Shown here one piece after another: positions 1 to 7,423 of a stretch of 22,876 bases of DNA. The stretch lies in the NCBI GenBank assembly GCA_964630265.1, contig CAZVRW010000055.1, positions 1 through 22,876 of the forward strand, read 5' to 3'. Made by a program: the position numbers and the translations under genes. This stretch comes from CAZBWP01 sp964630265 (GTDB lineage: Bacteria; Pseudomonadota; Alphaproteobacteria; Rhodospirillales; Defluviicoccaceae). Numbering within the stretch: the first letter of the stretch is position 1; every line of letters begins with the position of its first letter. The notes below the pieces were generated by a model. The model did not search any database, was not told the origin of the DNA, and saw only the letters and a program-made list of their open reading frames with translations.

Positions 1-390
<390 letters not shown>

Positions 391-394
<4 letters not shown>

Positions 395-1080
395 GACAGC
401 GCCGCCACCAAACTGTCGAACATCGGTCGCCCGTCGGTGCCGCCCAGCGCCGCCTCGGCGGCACGCTCCGGGTGTGGCATGAGGCCGAGCACGGTGCCGC
501 GGGCGTTGACGACGCCGGCGATCGCCCGCTGCGAGCCGTTGGGATTGGCGGGATCACCGGTGGCACCGGCGGCGTCGCAGTAGCGGAAGACGATCCGCCC
601 CTCACCCTCCAGACGGTCGAGCGTGTCCGCATCGGCGAAGTAGTTGCCGTCGTTGTGGGCGACGGGGAGCGTGACCACCTGCGCCGCCCGATAGGCCCGG
701 GTGAAGGCGGTGTCGGCGCGTTCGACGCGCAACCGCACGTCGCGGCAGACGAAATGCAGGCTGGCGTTGCGCATCAGCACGCCGGGCAGCAGGCCGGTTT
801 CGCAGAGCACCTGGAAGCCGTTGCAGATGCCAAGCACGTGCACGCCGGCCTCGGCCAGCGCCTTGATCTCGCGCAGGATCGGCGAATGTGCCGCCATGGC
901 GCCGGCGCGCAGATAGTCGCCGTAGGAAAAGCCGCCGGGCAGCACGATCAGGTCGAGCGGCGGCAGCTCGGTCTCCCGGTGCCAGAGCATCGCCGGCCGC
1001 CGGCCGGTGGCCCGGCGCAGTGCCACGGCAACGTCGCGATCGCAGTTCGACCCGGGGAAGACGACGACACCGGCTCTCAT
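391..1080 (-). CDS. purQ: Phosphoribosylformylglycinamidine synthase, glutaminase subunit PurQ
   Basis: PurQ is a class I glutamine amidotransferase that releases ammonia from glutamine for PurL. The 229-residue length is normal for PurQ. The nucleophile is Cys86 in HVLGICNGFQVL, and His203/Glu205 in GLMPHPERA complete the triad. The N-terminus MRAGVVVFPGSNCDRD is typical of the family and fixes the start at 1080. The open frame continues further upstream, but that stretch overlaps purS and does not look like PurQ. It lies 37 bp after purS and overlaps the purL start by four bases, so purC-purS-purQ-purL reads as one operon. Confidence 0.97.
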
Positions 1081-1117
1081 CGTGCGATCCCCGGCCGTCG
1101 CTGGGGCGCAGCCCCCG

Positions 1118-1360
1118 TCACTCGGCAATCTCGATGGCGTAGTTTTCGATGACGGTGTTGGCGAGCAGCTGCCGGCACATGGCGTCGACGCTCGCGCGGG
1201 CCGCGGCGGCGTCGGTTTCGACCAGCTCGAGCTCGATGTACTTGCCCTGACGCACCTCTTCGACGCTGCCAAAGCCCAGCGCCGCCAGTGCGTGGGCGAC
1301 GGCCTTGCCTTGCGGATCGAGCACGCCGGGTTTGAGCGTGACGTGAACGTGCGCCTTCAT
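1118..1360 (-). CDS. purS: Phosphoribosylformylglycinamidine synthase, PurS subunit
   Basis: PurS is a small subunit that bridges PurL and PurQ and is needed for ammonia transfer between them. The protein has 80 residues, the usual PurS length. It begins MKAHVHVTLKPGVLDPQGKA and carries the VEEVRQGKYIEL segment characteristic of the family. Two adjacent ATG codons are possible. The second (1360) is preferred because an AAGGGGG ribosome-binding site (1365-1371) lies 4 nt from it but only 1 nt from the first (1363). It sits between purC (58 bp upstream) and purQ on the same strand, as in other bacteria with the three-part enzyme. Confidence 0.95.
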   Translation of the reverse strand: MKAHVHVTLKPGVLDPQGKAVAHALAALGFGSVEEVRQGKYIELELVETDAAAARASVDAMCRQLLANTVIENYAIEIAE

Positions 1361-1418
1361 CATTCCCCCTTCATTCCCCGTCGACGCGGCGCGTCCGGAC
1401 GCCTTACTGCATGGTCGC

Positions 1419-2183
1419 TTATTGCATCGTCTCCGGGCCCTTGAGATCGCTTGGGCCGCTTTCCGGCAGGATGCCCAGCCGCCGCGCCACTTCCTGATAG
1501 GCCCCGGAGATCCGCCCGAGATCGTTGCGGATCTGCTCATGGTCGAGCCGCTCGTTGGTCCGGATGTCCCACAGCCGGCAGGAATCGGGACTGATCTCGT
1601 CGGCGAGCACGATACGGACGTGCTCCTCCTCCCACAGGCGCCCGAACTCGACACGCAGGTCCACCAGACGGATGCCGATGCCGAGGAACAGGCCGCTGAG
1701 GAAATCGTTGATGCGCAGCACCAGCGACATGATCTCGTCCAGATCCTGCGGGCTCGCCCAGCCGAACGCCGTGACGTGCTCCTCGGAAACCATCGGGTTG
1801 CTGAGTTCTTCGTTCTTGTAGGAGAACTCGATGATCGAGCGCGGCAGCGGCGTCCCGTCCTGCAGGCCGAAGCGCTTGGCGAACGAGCCGGCCGCGACGT
1901 TGCGGGCGATCACCTGCACCGGGATCATCTCCACCTCACGCACCAACTGCTCGCGCATGTTCAGCCGCCGGACGAAGTGCGTTGGCACGCCGATCTCCCC
2001 CAGCCGCGTCATCAGGTATTCGGAGATGCGGTTGTTGAGGACGCCTTTGCCGGTGATCAGGTTGCGCTTGTGCGGCGCGATGGGGCTGGCTTCGTCCTTG
2101 AAATACTGGACGAGCGTGCCCGGCTCGGGGCCTTCGTACAGGATTTTGGCCCTGCCCTCGAAGATCTGTCTGCGTCTTGCCAT
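1419..2183 (-). CDS. purC: SAICAR synthetase (phosphoribosylaminoimidazole-succinocarboxamide synthase)
   Basis: PurC joins CAIR and aspartate with ATP to give SAICAR; PurB then removes fumarate. The 254-residue protein starts MARRRQIFEGRAKILYEG, matching the usual N-terminus of the family. It contains GKGVLNNRISEYL near residues 46-57, the signature IARNVAAGSFAKRFG near 92-106, and LVDLRVEFGR, the second signature (more often with Lys where Arg stands here). Residues 33-40 read SPIAPHKR; from memory many homologues have an AFN-type motif there, so this segment could be aligned to check. The open frame extends to 2264, but the extra residues do not resemble PurC and ATG 2183 fits the family. 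It is followed by purS, and an NRDE-family gene lies 81 bp upstream on the same strand. Confidence 0.95.
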   Translation of the reverse strand: MARRRQIFEGRAKILYEGPEPGTLVQYFKDEASPIAPHKRNLITGKGVLNNRISEYLMTRLGEIGVPTHFVRRLNMREQLVREVEMIPVQVIARNVAAGSFAKRFGLQDGTPLPRSIIEFSYKNEELSNPMVSEEHVTAFGWASPQDLDEIMSLVLRINDFLSGLFLGIGIRLVDLRVEFGRLWEEEHVRIVLADEISPDSCRLWDIRTNERLDHEQIRNDLGRISGAYQEVARRLGILPESGPSDLKGPETMQ

Positions 2184-2264
2184 TTCGGTGAGCTCGATAT
2201 CGGCGGCTCGACGGGACGCGGCCACCTCCGGTGCCAGGAGATATAGCGCCATTCGTGTCAACAC

Positions 2265-3047
2265 TCAACGATGGCGCCGAATCATCGTGACCGGCCGGTA
2301 GTCGACCGTGCCGGGAACACCACCGGCAAACAGCCAAAGCGGCGGCCTGTCCGCCGGTAACGCTCCCGGCAGCGCGAGCAACGCCGACGACACGGTTCCG
2401 AATCCGCCGTCCGTCACGACCGCCATGGCACCTCCCGGGCCGGCGGCCGCGTCGTGCTGCCGATCGGCCAGCAAGGACCGCCACGCCGACCAGTCGCCGG
2501 CGTCGGGGTCCGGCACCGGCGCCGCGCGGAACTGCGGCAGGTATCGCCGGATCCGCGGCGACTTCGCGTCGTTCAGATCGAACGCCGTCAGCATCGACAG
2601 CCCGTCGGGCAGCGGCAGGACATCAATGGTGCCCCCCTGGGCGCCGTTGCCCTCGTGCCGGCAGCGGACCCAGAAACCGTCCGTCCGGTCGGCAATGATC
2701 ATGTTGAACGGGCGGTAGGCCAGCGGATCGAGATCGGCGAGGGCGGCGGCAGCGGCGCGCGCCTCGGCGTGATCGAGGGCTTCCAGCGGCAGCTCGCCAC
2801 GGCTGCGAAACCCGGGCGCCGGCCCGAGCGTGTTGATCCGATTGAGGACGCCGGCGGCCACCCCCCAGTCGTTGACGCCAAGCCAAGTGCCGCCCGCGAG
2901 CACGTCGAGGCCGGCCGTGACCTCCGGCCGGTCGGGCCAGTGGCGGCCCGGCGGTCGCCACGGCCGATCGGCGATCTCGTCGCGATTGGCGGCGATCAGG
3001 ACGGGCCACGCGTGGGCGGGACGGCGGAGAACGATAAGGGTGCACAT
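2265..3047 (-). CDS. NRDE (TANGO2-like) family protein
   Basis: The protein has 260 residues and starts MCTLIVLRRPAHAWPVLIAA, followed by the family-naming NRDE motif at residues 21-24. WLGVNDWGVAAGVLNR is the second strongly conserved block. The Cys right after the initiator Met is the residue conserved across the family, which is thought to have an N-terminal-nucleophile-like fold. The eukaryotic relative TANGO2 is linked to lipid and haem handling, but bacterial function is not established and I assign none. Start 3047 is chosen because it places Cys at position 2; the open frame continues to 3122 without family similarity. It lies immediately upstream of purC on the same strand and is divergent from the zeta gene, so it may be transcribed with the pur genes. 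Confidence 0.85.
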   Translation of the reverse strand: MCTLIVLRRPAHAWPVLIAANRDEIADRPWRPPGRHWPDRPEVTAGLDVLAGGTWLGVNDWGVAAGVLNRINTLGPAPGFRSRGELPLEALDHAEARAAAAALADLDPLAYRPFNMIIADRTDGFWVRCRHEGNGAQGGTIDVLPLPDGLSMLTAFDLNDAKSPRIRRYLPQFRAAPVPDPDAGDWSAWRSLLADRQHDAAAGPGGAMAVVTDGGFGTVSSALLALPGALPADRPPLWLFAGGVPGTVDYRPVTMIRRHR

Positions 3048-3103
3048 GGCAGGGTATGCTCGGCAATTGCGGCCAGAGAGGCAAGCGAAGAGACCGGTTC
3101 TCG

Positions 3104-3132
3104 TTGCGATGACGGGGACCAACGCATATTTC
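3104..3132 (+). promoter_or_regulatory. Possible promoter of the zeta-subunit gene
   Basis: TTGCGA (3104-3109) and TATTTC (3127-3132) are 17 bp apart, upstream of the GTG start at 3165. The match to the consensus is partial (4/6 and 3/6), so this is only a candidate within the 117-bp divergent gap. Confidence 0.22.
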
Positions 3133-3164
3133 TAAGCTGAAGGAATACGCTGGAGGTCTGGTCC

Positions 3165-3530
3165 GTGAGGGATGCTTTCGAAGAGCGCGAGCGCAGCGAA
3201 GAAGCCAAGTTCAAGCTGGACGAAGAGCTGGAATTTAAGGTGCGCTGTCGACGCAACAAGCGGGTCGGCATTTGGGCCGCAGAGCGCATGGGGCTGGTCG
3301 GCGATAAGGCTGCCGCATACGCGAGCGAGCTGGTGGCGCTAGCCCTCAGCGACCCGAGTGCAGACGCGATCATCCGACGCGTCGGCGCAGATTTTGCGCG
3401 CCTCGGCGTGAAATCGGAACCCCGGGAGATCGCCGCCGCGGTCGCCCGCCACCACGACGAGGCGCTGGCCAGCGTGACGAACGACTATCCGACGGCCCTC
3501 GGCCTTGACCACATGCAGATCGGTGGCTGA
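3165..3530 (+). CDS. ATP synthase F1 zeta subunit (DUF1476 family), ATPase inhibitor
   Basis: DUF1476 proteins are the zeta subunit of alphaproteobacterial F1Fo-ATP synthase. In Paracoccus denitrificans the N-terminal arm binds a catalytic interface of F1 and blocks ATP hydrolysis. The 121-residue product has the family pattern: an ERERSEEAKFKLDEELEFK acidic/basic N-terminal arm, then RNKRVGIWAAERMGL, and a four-helix-type remainder. Family members I know are about 105 residues; this one carries a C-terminal tail ending near HMQIGG. The GTG start is set by a GGAGG site (3152-3156) eight bases upstream. In many alphaproteobacteria this gene lies between purB and purC; here it is in that neighbourhood but on the opposite strand, next to the NRDE gene. 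The Fo operon is in the same window, about 6 kb away. Confidence 0.88.
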   Translation: MRDAFEERERSEEAKFKLDEELEFKVRCRRNKRVGIWAAERMGLVGDKAAAYASELVALALSDPSADAIIRRVGADFARLGVKSEPREIAAAVARHHDEALASVTNDYPTALGLDHMQIGG

Positions 3531-3556
3531 TTTCGCCGATCGCCCGGCGCGGCGAA
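3531..3556. terminator. Possible hairpin between convergent zeta and LysR genes
   Basis: TTCGCCG (3532-3538) and CGGCGAA (3550-3556) form a 7-bp stem with an 11-nt loop directly after the zeta stop. There is no T-run on either side, so an intrinsic terminator is only a weak guess. Confidence 0.2.
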
Positions 3557-3602
3557 CGGGATCGGGCACCGACCTTGGGCACGGAGAACGAGGGCACTGC
3601 CG

Positions 3603-4526
3603 TCAGACGGGTGGGGCGTGCGTCCGCGCGGCAGCCATCTCCGTCAGAATCCAGTCCCGAAAGGCGCCGATCTTCGGCCGCTCCGCCGCCGCGGGGACGG
3701 TGACGAGATAATAGGCATAGCCAGCCGGCAGGCGGAGACTGAAGGGCGTCACCAGACGCCCGGCGGCAACGTCGTCGGCGGCCAATGTCATCTGCCCCAA
3801 CCCGACCCCCGCGCCGTCGATGGCAGCCTGCAGCATGATGTGCGTGTGGCTGAAGTGCAGCCCACGTGACGTGTCGATGCCGTCGACACCCGCCGCCCGC
3901 AGCCAGTCGGCCCACCGCGGGAAGCGCGACAGCGGATCCATCGATTCGTGCAGCAGTGGCACGCGGGACAAGTCCTCCGGCCGGCGCAACTGGGCGGCCA
4001 CCTGCGGGGTGCACACCGGCGTCAATTCCTCTTCCAACACCCGTTCCGCACGGACGCCCGACCACGTGCCGTCACCGAACCGAAGGCCGACGTCGACGGC
4101 GTCTCGGGCGAGATCGGTAATGGCTTCCGAGGCGGTGATCCTGAGGTCGATCTCCGGGTGGCGGGTGCGAAAATGGCCGAGCCGCGGCACCAGCCATTTG
4201 GCGGCAAAGGAGGGTAGAACACTGACAGTGAGCGGACCGGCGGCCTCACGGTCGCGCAGACCGTCGACCGCCGCGGCCAGCCGGTCCAACGCATCGCGCA
4301 CCGCCGGATACAGGCGCTGCCCGGCATCCGTCAGCATCAGCGCGCGATTGAAGCGACGGAACAGAGGGACGCCGAGCCGCTGCTCGAGACCGCGCACTTG
4401 GTGGCTGATGGCCGCCTGGGTGACATGCAGGTCCTCGGCCGCCCGCGTGAAACTGAGGTAGCGGGCCGCGGCCTCGAACGCGCGGAGACCGTTAAGGGGC
4501 AGCCTGGAGCGCGAAGCGGTCGGCAT
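3603..4526 (-). CDS. LysR-type transcriptional regulator, GcvA-like
   Basis: This is a 307-residue DNA-binding regulator. The N-terminal winged helix-turn-helix (about residues 8-67) reads LNGLRAFEAAARYLSFTRAA, then LHVTQAAISHQVRGLEQRLG, the GcvA-subgroup pattern. The rest is a periplasmic-binding-protein-like effector domain beginning near GPLTVSVLPSFAAKWLVPRL. The ligand cannot be read from sequence. It is divergent from a DUF1127 gene, a pairing that is common in alphaproteobacteria. The shared 136-bp gap holds a perfect inverted repeat overlapping a TTGACA box in front of this gene, which suggests autoregulation. A role in glycine cleavage should not be assumed, because GcvA-like names cover many regulators and no gcv genes are here. 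Confidence 0.9.
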   Translation of the reverse strand: MPTASRSRLPLNGLRAFEAAARYLSFTRAAEDLHVTQAAISHQVRGLEQRLGVPLFRRFNRALMLTDAGQRLYPAVRDALDRLAAAVDGLRDREAAGPLTVSVLPSFAAKWLVPRLGHFRTRHPEIDLRITASEAITDLARDAVDVGLRFGDGTWSGVRAERVLEEELTPVCTPQVAAQLRRPEDLSRVPLLHESMDPLSRFPRWADWLRAAGVDGIDTSRGLHFSHTHIMLQAAIDGAGVGLGQMTLAADDVAAGRLVTPFSLRLPAGYAYYLVTVPAAAERPKIGAFRDWILTEMAAARTHAPPV

Positions 4527-4549
4527 TCACACAAATTTTCCTTATCCGA

Positions 4550-4577
4550 ACCGGCACAAAACCTCGTTTGTGCCGGT
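4550..4577. promoter_or_regulatory. Perfect inverted repeat, probable LysR-type operator
   Basis: ACCGGCACAAA (4550-4560) and TTTGTGCCGGT (4567-4577) are exact inverted 11-bp arms around a 6-bp centre. The repeat lies between the divergent regulator and DUF1127 genes. An additional CACAAA half-site-like copy is at 4530-4535, 25 bp away in the same orientation. Lack of a following T-run argues against a terminator. Binding by the adjacent LysR protein is inferred from position. Confidence 0.6.
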
Positions 4578-4584
4578 CTGTCAA
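4556..4584 (-). promoter_or_regulatory. Candidate promoter of the LysR gene
   Basis: On the minus strand TTGACA (4584-4579) is a perfect -35 box. A 17-bp spacer leads to TTTTGT (4561-4556), a weak -10. The inverted repeat occupies the spacer and -10, so a protein bound there would block this promoter. Confidence 0.35.
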
Positions 4585-4662
4585 GACGCATAGTGTCAGC
4601 GACACGAGAGGTGCCGATCCCGGCCCAGTATCGTTAATGGTCTATCAGAAAAGGTTAAAATC

Positions 4663-4911
4663 ATGCACATGCGATCGCATTTCGATGGCTGCGACATCGC
4701 TTGCAGGTCCGCGACGGTCGCTGCGCCCGCACAGAGCGCCTTTGATGCGCGAGGGTTTTTTGTCCGGATACTGGACACGCTCGGGGCGTGGCAGGACCGG
4801 GCGGCGGCACGACGGGCACTGGCTCGGCTGGACGACCGCATGCTGAGCGACATCGGTGTCGATCGCGCCACCGCCGACGCCGAGGTCGACAAGCCGTTCT
4901 GGCGGGCGTGA
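4663..4911 (+). CDS. Small DUF1127 protein
   Basis: This is an 82-residue protein whose C-terminal half holds the DUF1127 motif: RRALARLDDRMLSDIGVDRA near residues 49-68 and a terminal KPFWRA. The Arg/Leu-rich helix followed by LSDIG is diagnostic. Some DUF1127 proteins act in phosphate or carbon metabolism through RNA binding and turnover, but the role of this one is unknown. ATG 4663 follows AAAAGG with fair spacing; ATG 4669 is also possible. It is divergent from the LysR gene and likely controlled by it. The stop codon lies inside a 15-bp tandem duplication (4901-4930) whose second copy supplies another in-frame TGA. Confidence 0.82.
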   Translation: MHMRSHFDGCDIACRSATVAAPAQSAFDARGFFVRILDTLGAWQDRAAARRALARLDDRMLSDIGVDRATADAEVDKPFWRA

Positions 4912-4936
4912 GGCTGGCGGGCGTGAGGCTGGCGGG
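4901..4936. repeat. 15-bp tandem duplication over the DUF1127 stop
   Basis: GGCGGGCGTGAGGCT occurs twice head to tail (4901-4915 and 4916-4930), followed by a partial third copy. It covers the last codons and TGA of the DUF1127 gene and ends just before the purB stop (4955). Confidence 0.85.
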
Positions 4937-4954
4937 GTGGGCGTGGGCGGTCGC

Positions 4955-6259
4955 TCAGGCCGCGTCGTCCGCAAACACGCGGGCGAAGATCGTGTCCACG
5001 TGGCGGGTGAAGGCGGCGGGATCGAACAGCCGCGTCAGCACCGCGCCGTCCAGCACCCCGGTCACCTCGGGATCGCGGCGCAGCAGGTCGAGGAACCCGG
5101 CCTCGCCGGCCCAGACGCGCATCGCGTTGCCCTGGACGATGCGATAAGCATCCTCGCGGCTGACGCCGGCCTGGGTCAGCGCCAACAGAACCTGTTGCGA
5201 GTAAACCAAGCCATGCAACCGATCCAGGTTCGCTTGCATGGTGTCCGCGTGGACCATCAGCCGATCGACGACGCCGGCGAGCCGCGCCAGGGCAAAATCC
5301 AAGGTGATGGTCGCATCGGGCGCGATCATCCGCTCCACCGACGAATGCGAGATGTCGCGCTCGTGCCACAACGCCACGTTTTCCAGCGCCGGCACGACGG
5401 CGGCACGGACGACGCGGGCGAGCCCGGTGAGGTTCTCGGAGAGGATCGGGTTGCGCTTGTGGGGCATCGCCGACGAGCCCTTCTGGCCGGGAGCGAAATA
5501 TTCCTCGGCCTCGAGGACCTCGGTGCGCTGCAGATGGCGGATCTCGACGGCGAGTCGCTCCACCGAACTGGCGACGACCGCCAGCGCCGCGAAGAAGGCA
5601 GCGTGACGATCGCGCGGGATCACTTGGGTGGAAATCGGCTCGACGGCGAGGCCCATGGCCGCCGCCACGTGCCGTTCCACCTCCGGATCGATGGTGGCAT
5701 AGGTGCCGACGGCGCCGGAGATGGCGCAGGTGGCGATCTCCGCCCGCGCCGTCGCTAGCCGACGCCGGTTGCGTTGCCACTCGGCGTGGAAGCCGGCAAG
5801 TTTCAGACCGAAAGTCGTGGGCTCCGCGTGAATGCCATGGCTGCGGCCGATGCACGGCGTGTGCTTGTGCTCCATCGCCCGGCGCTGCAGGGCCGCCAGC
5901 AGTGCGTCCACATCGGCGAGCAGGATGTCGGCGGCGCGCGTCAACTGCACGGCCAAGCAGGTGTCCAACACGTCCGACGAGGTCATCCCCTGGTGGACGA
6001 ACCGGGCTTCCGGGCCGACATTCTCGGCAAGGTTGGTGAGAAAAGCGATGACGTCGTGCCGCGTCTCCAGTTCGATGGCATCGATGCGTTCGATCTGAAA
6101 GGCGCCGCGCGCACGCACGGCGGCGGCGGCCTCGGCGGGAATCACACCGAGCGCCGCCTGGGCGTCGCAGGCGTGCGTCTCGATCTCCAGCCAGATGCGA
6201 AACCGTGTCTCAGGGTCCCAGATCCGTGTCATATCCGGGCGGCTGTAACGCGGGATCAT
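4955..6259 (-). CDS. purB: Adenylosuccinate lyase
   Basis: PurB removes fumarate from SAICAR and from adenylosuccinate, so it serves both IMP and AMP synthesis. The protein has 434 residues, the normal length for the family. It shows the three superfamily regions: TSSDVLDT (93-100), GRSHGIHAEPTTFG (138-151, with the acid-base His) and the flexible-loop signature GSSAMPHKRNP (261-271) carrying the catalytic serine. ATG 6259 is supported by AGGAGAG (6266-6272) six bases upstream and by the family N-terminus MIPRYSRPDM; the frame runs on to 6310 without similarity. It is on the same strand as purC-S-Q-L but separated from them by four unrelated genes, so it has its own promoter or belongs to a rearranged purB-purC block. 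Confidence 0.96.
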   Translation of the reverse strand: MIPRYSRPDMTRIWDPETRFRIWLEIETHACDAQAALGVIPAEAAAAVRARGAFQIERIDAIELETRHDVIAFLTNLAENVGPEARFVHQGMTSSDVLDTCLAVQLTRAADILLADVDALLAALQRRAMEHKHTPCIGRSHGIHAEPTTFGLKLAGFHAEWQRNRRRLATARAEIATCAISGAVGTYATIDPEVERHVAAAMGLAVEPISTQVIPRDRHAAFFAALAVVASSVERLAVEIRHLQRTEVLEAEEYFAPGQKGSSAMPHKRNPILSENLTGLARVVRAAVVPALENVALWHERDISHSSVERMIAPDATITLDFALARLAGVVDRLMVHADTMQANLDRLHGLVYSQQVLLALTQAGVSREDAYRIVQGNAMRVWAGEAGFLDLLRRDPEVTGVLDGAVLTRLFDPAAFTRHVDTIFARVFADDAA

Positions 6260-6346
6260 GGTGGTCTCTCCTGGCTCGGCGGGGGTGACGGACGCGGTGC
6301 TGGCGCTCATCTCTGAGATCGAGGTAGTTCTAGGACCGACAGCCGG

Positions 6347-7423
6347 GTGCCGTCACGCATGATCGATCCATCGTCCACCGCCGGCCCACGCGCCGGCTCC
6401 ATCGATATTCCCTTCGTCGATCTCGGGCGTGACCCGCCGCCGGCGTTGCTGGATCACGTTGCCGATCGGGTGCAGGTGATTCTTGCCGAAAGCCGGCGCC
6501 ACTACGGCCTGCTTGCGCTCCGGTTGGGAGATGCCGGCGTCCGCCGCTGGCTGGCGCGGAACGCCAATCCCTATCGCCACGAGATCGCCGAGGTCGCCGG
6601 CCGCGTCGGCCACCCTGGCGCCTACCTGCTCAACTGCAGCTTCGAATGGAGCTGCACCGCCGGCGTCGGGCCGAGCCCCGACGGCATCGGCGTGCGCATG
6701 CTGCGCACGCTCGATTGGATGGTCGACGGTCTTGGCCGCACCGTCGTCGTCGTCCGGCGGGAGACCGATGCCGGCGAGATCTTCGATGTCACTTGGCCGG
6801 GCCTCGTCGGCATGCTGACGGCGATGGCGCCCGGCCGCTTCGCGGCGGCCATCAACCAGCCGCCGCTGCCGCGCCGCACCGGATCATGCTGGTTCGACTG
6901 GGCGATCTCCCGAACCGGCGTCTGGCGGCGCTCGGAGTGGATGCCGACACATCTGCTCCGGCGCGTGTTCGAGACCTGTCACACCTACGCTGAGGCGAAG
7001 ACGGTGCTGACCAAAACGCCCGTGTGCGTGCCGGTGTTCTTCACCCTCGCGGGCATTGCCCCCAACGAGGGCTGCGTCATCGAGCGGCGTGAGCACGCCG
7101 CCCGGGTACACGAGGCGCCGGCGGCCATCAGCAACCATTGGCGCGCGTTCGAGGTTTATGGCCACGATCGCGGCACCGACAGCGTTGGCCGACTGGCGCA
7201 GATGCAGCGACTGCTGGCCGCCGACACCGACGGGCTGGACTGGGTGACGCCGCCGATCCGCAACTGGCGGACCCGGCTCGCCGCGGTCGCCGATCCGGCG
7301 GCGGCACGGCTGCTGGTGCAGGGCTTCGAGGCCGAGGGGCCGGTGACCCGGCCGTTCACTCTCGGGGAACGTCCGACCGCCGATAGACCCGATACCAGAG
7401 CAGTGCGACAACCTGCAGCATGA
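6347..7423 (+). CDS. Acid ceramidase / NAAA-like N-terminal-nucleophile amide hydrolase
   Basis: The 358-residue protein resembles the acid ceramidase and N-acylethanolamine acid amidase group, which cleaves fatty-acid amides after self-cleavage exposes an N-terminal Cys. The block CTAGVGPSPDGIGVRMLRTL starts at Cys103 and corresponds to the family's C-T-(S)...GRNxD region; Arg120 and Asp123 fit the catalytic Arg and Asp. Further on, EGCVIERREHA (241-251) and ISNHW (Asn263) match the conserved Arg and Asn regions. No signal peptide is seen, so it is probably cytosolic, unlike the lysosomal relatives. GTG 6347 (after TAGGA at 6331-6335) or ATG 6359 could be the start. The last 68 bases overlap the 3' end of the MFS gene on the other strand. 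The substrate is unknown. Confidence 0.72.
   Translation: MPSRMIDPSSTAGPRAGSIDIPFVDLGRDPPPALLDHVADRVQVILAESRRHYGLLALRLGDAGVRRWLARNANPYRHEIAEVAGRVGHPGAYLLNCSFEWSCTAGVGPSPDGIGVRMLRTLDWMVDGLGRTVVVVRRETDAGEIFDVTWPGLVGMLTAMAPGRFAAAINQPPLPRRTGSCWFDWAISRTGVWRRSEWMPTHLLRRVFETCHTYAEAKTVLTKTPVCVPVFFTLAGIAPNEGCVIERREHAARVHEAPAAISNHWRAFEVYGHDRGTDSVGRLAQMQRLLAADTDGLDWVTPPIRNWRTRLAAVADPAAARLLVQGFEAEGPVTRPFTLGERPTADRPDTRAVRQPAA

Noticed and set aside
2184..2264. N-terminal extension of PurC to 2264
   Set aside because: The extra 27 residues do not match the PurC family, and the recognised opening MARRRQIFEG starts at 2183.
6309..6319. Palindrome ATCTCTGAGAT between purB and the hydrolase gene
   Set aside because: Only 5-bp arms and no second copy or regulator gene nearby; too weak to call an operator.
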